Source of the DNA: Bacillus_AD sp047238185
GTDB taxonomy: Bacteria > Bacillota > Bacilli > Bacillales > DSM-1321
Reading direction: 5' to 3'
Length of the DNA stretch: 64,000 nucleotides
Assembly (NCBI RefSeq): GCF_047238185.1
Contig: NZ_JBDFMI010000001.1
Location: 2,852,001-2,916,000 of the forward strand
Position numbers and translations under genes: made by a program. The notes under the pieces were generated by a model that searched no databases, had not been told where the DNA came from, and was given only the letters and a program-made list of their open reading frames with translations. Of the stretch, positions 61,935 to 64,000 are shown piece after piece; position 1 is the first letter of the stretch, and every line of letters begins with the position of its first letter.

Positions 61935-62358
61935 ATAGATCCCCCTACTTATAAAGTTTTTAAAATACTAAAGTAGTATACAGGCAAAAAAGGGATAAAA
62001 ATAGGGTATTTCATCCTATTAAATTCTTATTCATGAGAAACTCCAAACATAAACATACAACTCTCACACCCAACAAACAAATCACATAGCATAGTAAGAA
62101 AAGCGGAGGAAACCGGTAAGCGGTGTACAAACTGGAACCTTTCTCCTCGAGATCAAGGAAACACCATGAACGAAGTGAATGGATGTTGACTGATCGTAGA
62201 GAGACAGGCGAAGTTTTCTAACCGCTGGTTTTACCTTTGACTATACTCGGCTTAAGACCTCGAGAGGCTGGCGTTTGCAGCTGGACCGAGAGAAAAGCGG
62301 AAGAAGCCGCTTAGCGGTGCTCAAATCTGAACAAATAAATGGGGCGGTGAGGTATAGC
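61935..62358. other. Gap upstream of gerPA, occupied largely by repeats
   Basis: About 424 bases. The promoter of the acidic surface gene is near 61960. From 62098 to 62331 it is repeat sequence. I see no gene and no obvious sporulation promoter. Confidence 0.5.
62098..62331. repeat. Composite intergenic repeat upstream of gerPA
   Basis: Opens AAAAGCGGAGGAAACCGG with a matching GCGGT inverted arm, runs through a stretch of about 130 bases, then ends at 62250-62285 with GGCTTAAGACCTCGAGAGG...CTGGCG, about 90 percent like the 3' end of the 16413 element. A second short start (62290-62331, AAAAGCGGAAGAAGCCGC) follows. It looks like a mosaic of two repeat families. Confidence 0.7.
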
Positions 62359-62580
62359 ATGCCTGCCTTTGTAGGTGCGATTCAATTGATCAATATTGGA
62401 ACAAGCGGCGTTTTCCATGTGGGCGATGTCTATAAAATCGCTCCCATTTCAACATCGAAGACCTATGCCGGTGCAGGCTCCTTCAACACCGGAGAAAGTA
62501 TTTCTGTCTATAACAATGACAGCAGGCTATCGACAACAGACAATGAAAATATCGATCAGCCGATTCTTTTCAATGTTTAA
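62359..62580 (+). CDS. gerPA: Spore germination protein GerPA
   Basis: 73 residues from ATG 62359, after GGTGAGG. MPAFVGAIQLINIGTSGVFHVGDVYKIAPISTSKTY and FNTGESISVYN are typical GerPA/GerPF features; its first-place position in the operon argues for GerPA. GerP proteins are needed for germinants to pass through the spore coat and for coat structure. The frame extends upstream to 62275 within the repeat, which I do not consider coding. Confidence 0.88.
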   Translation: MPAFVGAIQLINIGTSGVFHVGDVYKIAPISTSKTYAGAGSFNTGESISVYNNDSRLSTTDNENIDQPILFNV

Positions 62581-62612
62581 TATACGAAAACAAACAACAA
62601 GGAGGCACATCC

Positions 62613-62801
62613 ATGAATTATTACATTACACAAAGCATCCAAATCAACAGTATCCGAATCTCCAGCATTTCCAACTCCTCCATTTTTCAGATCGGAAGTG
62701 CAGGCATCATTAAATCCCTCAGTACATTAGCGAATACCGGTGAATATACCGAAGAAGCCCCTCCTATCCCAAGCGATGTTACAGTCGTTAAGCAAATATA
62801 G
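62613..62801 (+). CDS. gerPB: Spore germination protein GerPB
   Basis: 62 residues starting MNYYITQSIQINSIRISSISNSSIFQIGSAGIIKS, typical of GerPB with its alternating small and polar residues. ATG follows AAGGAGG. Shorter than the B. subtilis protein by some 15 residues at the C-terminus, as I recall. Operon gene two. Confidence 0.87.
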   Translation: MNYYITQSIQINSIRISSISNSSIFQIGSAGIIKSLSTLANTGEYTEEAPPIPSDVTVVKQI

Positions 62802-62872
62802 GCCATCACCTATCCATTTCCGCTGCATATACTGTTAAATACACATACGTCTACCAACAGAGGTGATTGAGC

Positions 62873-63478
62873 ATGAATGATTTTTACACCTATGCTGCTG
62901 AAATGAAAAAATACTTAGAGGCGCAGGCAAAAAAAGTACAGTCACTAGAGGATGAAATCAACCGAATCAAAGCAGAGCAAAAAAGAGCCACTAGCCAGGC
63001 TCCCATTCACATCGATAAAATTGAATATAAATTCGACCAATTAAAAATCGAAAAATTGGATGGTACCTTGAATATCGGCATTAACCCTTCCGATTTGCAT
63101 GAAATTGAAGAAATGGCCGCCAATGGAAAACCATTTCCAGTCCCTTATCCCCCACAATACAGGGAAGAACTTTCTGACCAGATTGCTTCACATATAGCAG
63201 ATTTCATCGAAAAGGAACTTCCTTCCCTCATATCAACAACAGAGCTGGAAATCGGCCGAAGCTTCCACGGGGAATATGATCAATTTATACAGCAGGATCT
63301 GCTAAAGCAATTGGACAGCCGCATTTCATATTATCTGAAGCAATTTCCTCCGAATGAACAAAACCGTAAAAATCCGGAGTACGCAGCTAAAATCATCGAG
63401 CAAATGAAAAGCGATATCGAGCAAGCCGTACGGGCTTTTTTGTTAAACATCCATGAAGGTACGAAAGGAATGAAATAA
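62873..63478 (+). CDS. gerPC: Spore germination protein GerPC
   Basis: 201 residues from ATG 62873 after GAGGTGA. The N-terminal coiled-coil (about 1-45, rich in K, E and Q) is followed by a beta-rich segment (IDKIEYKFDQLKIEKLDGTLNIGINPSD) and a helical C-terminus. Matches the GerPC family in length. Likely located in the spore coat. Confidence 0.88.
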   Translation: MNDFYTYAAEMKKYLEAQAKKVQSLEDEINRIKAEQKRATSQAPIHIDKIEYKFDQLKIEKLDGTLNIGINPSDLHEIEEMAANGKPFPVPYPPQYREELSDQIASHIADFIEKELPSLISTTELEIGRSFHGEYDQFIQQDLLKQLDSRISYYLKQFPPNEQNRKNPEYAAKIIEQMKSDIEQAVRAFLLNIHEGTKGMK

Positions 63479-63658
63479 ATGGATTACCACGTTACAAATG
63501 AAAACCTTTGTGTCGGCAAAGTCAAAGTGATCGGTGTAGCCAGTTCTTCGCTGCTTTTGATCGGGGATGCCCAAACCATTCAATTATCATCCGCATTTGA
63601 CACGCCGCCTGAATCATTGATTATTGGCCCTCTGGTTCCATTGGCGCCGAAAGCGTAA
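63479..63658 (+). CDS. gerPD: Spore germination protein GerPD
   Basis: 59 residues: MDYHVTNENLCVGKVKVIGV, then SSSLLLIGDAQTIQLSS and IIGPLVPLAP. The ATG directly abuts the gerPC stop (TAA-ATG), so translation is probably coupled. The small size and pattern fit GerPD. Confidence 0.85.
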   Translation: MDYHVTNENLCVGKVKVIGVASSSLLLIGDAQTIQLSSAFDTPPESLIIGPLVPLAPKA

Positions 63659-63664
63659 AGAACG

Positions 63665-64000
63665 ATGCTTAGCCGATCTACTTATGTAAGACAGATAGAT
63701 TGCGTAAACATCGGGCTCAGTTCTGTTATGCAAATCGGCGATAGTCAGTACATTGACGCTTCTTCCCAGGCATTAGCCGTACAGCAAGGAAGCAAATATT
63801 ACGACGATGACCCCGACCAGTTCGAAGACTATGATATCTTTCGCTATTTATCACCTGTTCCCGTTATCTATGAGCCTATTGAAATGTGTGTCATTAACAA
63901 AAAACCGCGCATATCGGTTGATTATCTTCAAGTCACTGCCATAGCTTCATGTTCAGTCGTCCATATCGGCAATGTGGACCACTCACGGTTGGCAACCCGG
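63665..64000 (+). CDS. gerPE: Spore germination protein GerPE (partial, cut by right edge)
   Basis: 112 codons visible from ATG 63665, MLSRSTYVRQIDCVNIGLSSVMQIGDSQYID, matching GerPE. Only a weak ribosome site is visible. It runs off the window in frame; GerPF is expected next, beyond the edge. Confidence 0.87.
   Translation, partial: MLSRSTYVRQIDCVNIGLSSVMQIGDSQYIDASSQALAVQQGSKYYDDDPDQFEDYDIFRYLSPVPVIYEPIEMCVINKKPRISVDYLQVTAIASCSVVHIGNVDHSRLATR

Noticed and set aside
62275..62358. In-frame upstream extension of gerPA
   Set aside because: The extension lies within the repeat sequence, has no ribosome site and is not part of the GerPA family.
1..64000. CRISPR arrays, rRNA or tRNA genes, prophage or intact transposase genes
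   Set aside because: I looked for regular spaced repeats, ribosomal and tRNA-like sequence and transposase motifs and saw none.

Overview
The window is a stretch of a low-GC Gram-positive chromosome from a spore-forming Bacillaceae species. The evidence is the gerP spore-coat operon, competence genes (med, comZ), FapR-, CtsR-, CodY- and ArgR/AhrC-type operators, a T-box leader, a class D sortase and strong Shine-Dalgarno sites with frequent TTG/GTG starts. From memory, gene order follows the Bacillus subtilis opp-trpS-yjbA-yjaZ-fabF-fabH-comZ-med-yjaVU-arg region, then yitW-yitS, then yisQ-asnO-yisN-yisL-yisK-gerP, all in inverted orientation. Species cannot be fixed from this sequence. I saw no rRNA, tRNA, CRISPR array, prophage or intact insertion sequence.

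Layout. (1) 1-9,815: two tandem oligopeptide ABC transporter operons on the minus strand. The upstream one is complete (oppA-B-C-D-F, 9,815 to 4,022). The downstream one (oppA-B-C, 3,720 to beyond the left edge) has its own near-identical promoter, and a terminator separates the two. (2) 10,319-13,523: a small membrane protein, trpS, then convergent yjbA and yjaZ. (3) 13,957-16,274: fabF and fabH, elongation and initiation condensing enzymes of fatty-acid synthesis, with a FapR-like operator. (4) 16,674-19,375: comZ, med, yjaV-like and yjaU-like; med carries an in-frame amber codon. (5) 19,926-24,203: yjzD, clpB under a CtsR operator, yjzC and uppP. (6) 24,249-33,674: argC-J-B-D-carA-carB-argF, making arginine from glutamate through citrulline, with tightly overlapping genes and ArgR/AhrC boxes. 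(7) 34,026-40,678: a YedF-like DsrE protein, yitW, yitV, yitU, a small Cys-tailed protein, an archaeal/eukaryal-type proS behind a proline T-box, yitT and a degV gene. (8) 40,882-47,241: a stress-type short-chain dehydrogenase, then a maltodextrin cluster on the minus strand: a membrane-anchored GH13 amylase homologue lacking its catalytic residues, an alpha-glucosidase, remains of a broken gene and a LacI-type regulator. Two palindromic operators lie in the cluster promoter region. (9) 47,650-60,069: MATE transporter, GNAT acetyltransferase, asparagine synthetase, DUF2777 protein, a PAS/degenerate-GGDEF/EAL protein, YisL, YisK with a DUF418 membrane protein, an acyl-CoA ligase and a HAD phosphatase. 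(10) 60,261-61,934: a sortase D and its likely LPNTA-tailed acidic substrate. (11) 62,359-64,000: gerPA-B-C-D and the start of gerPE, cut by the window edge.

The less ordinary items are the catalytically dead surface GH13 protein with its regulator, the med nonsense codon, a multiply broken gene at 43.2-43.9 kb, a long palindrome resembling insertion-sequence ends inside a terminator at 41.8 kb, and a family of intergenic hairpin repeats, one of which ends just upstream of gerPA.
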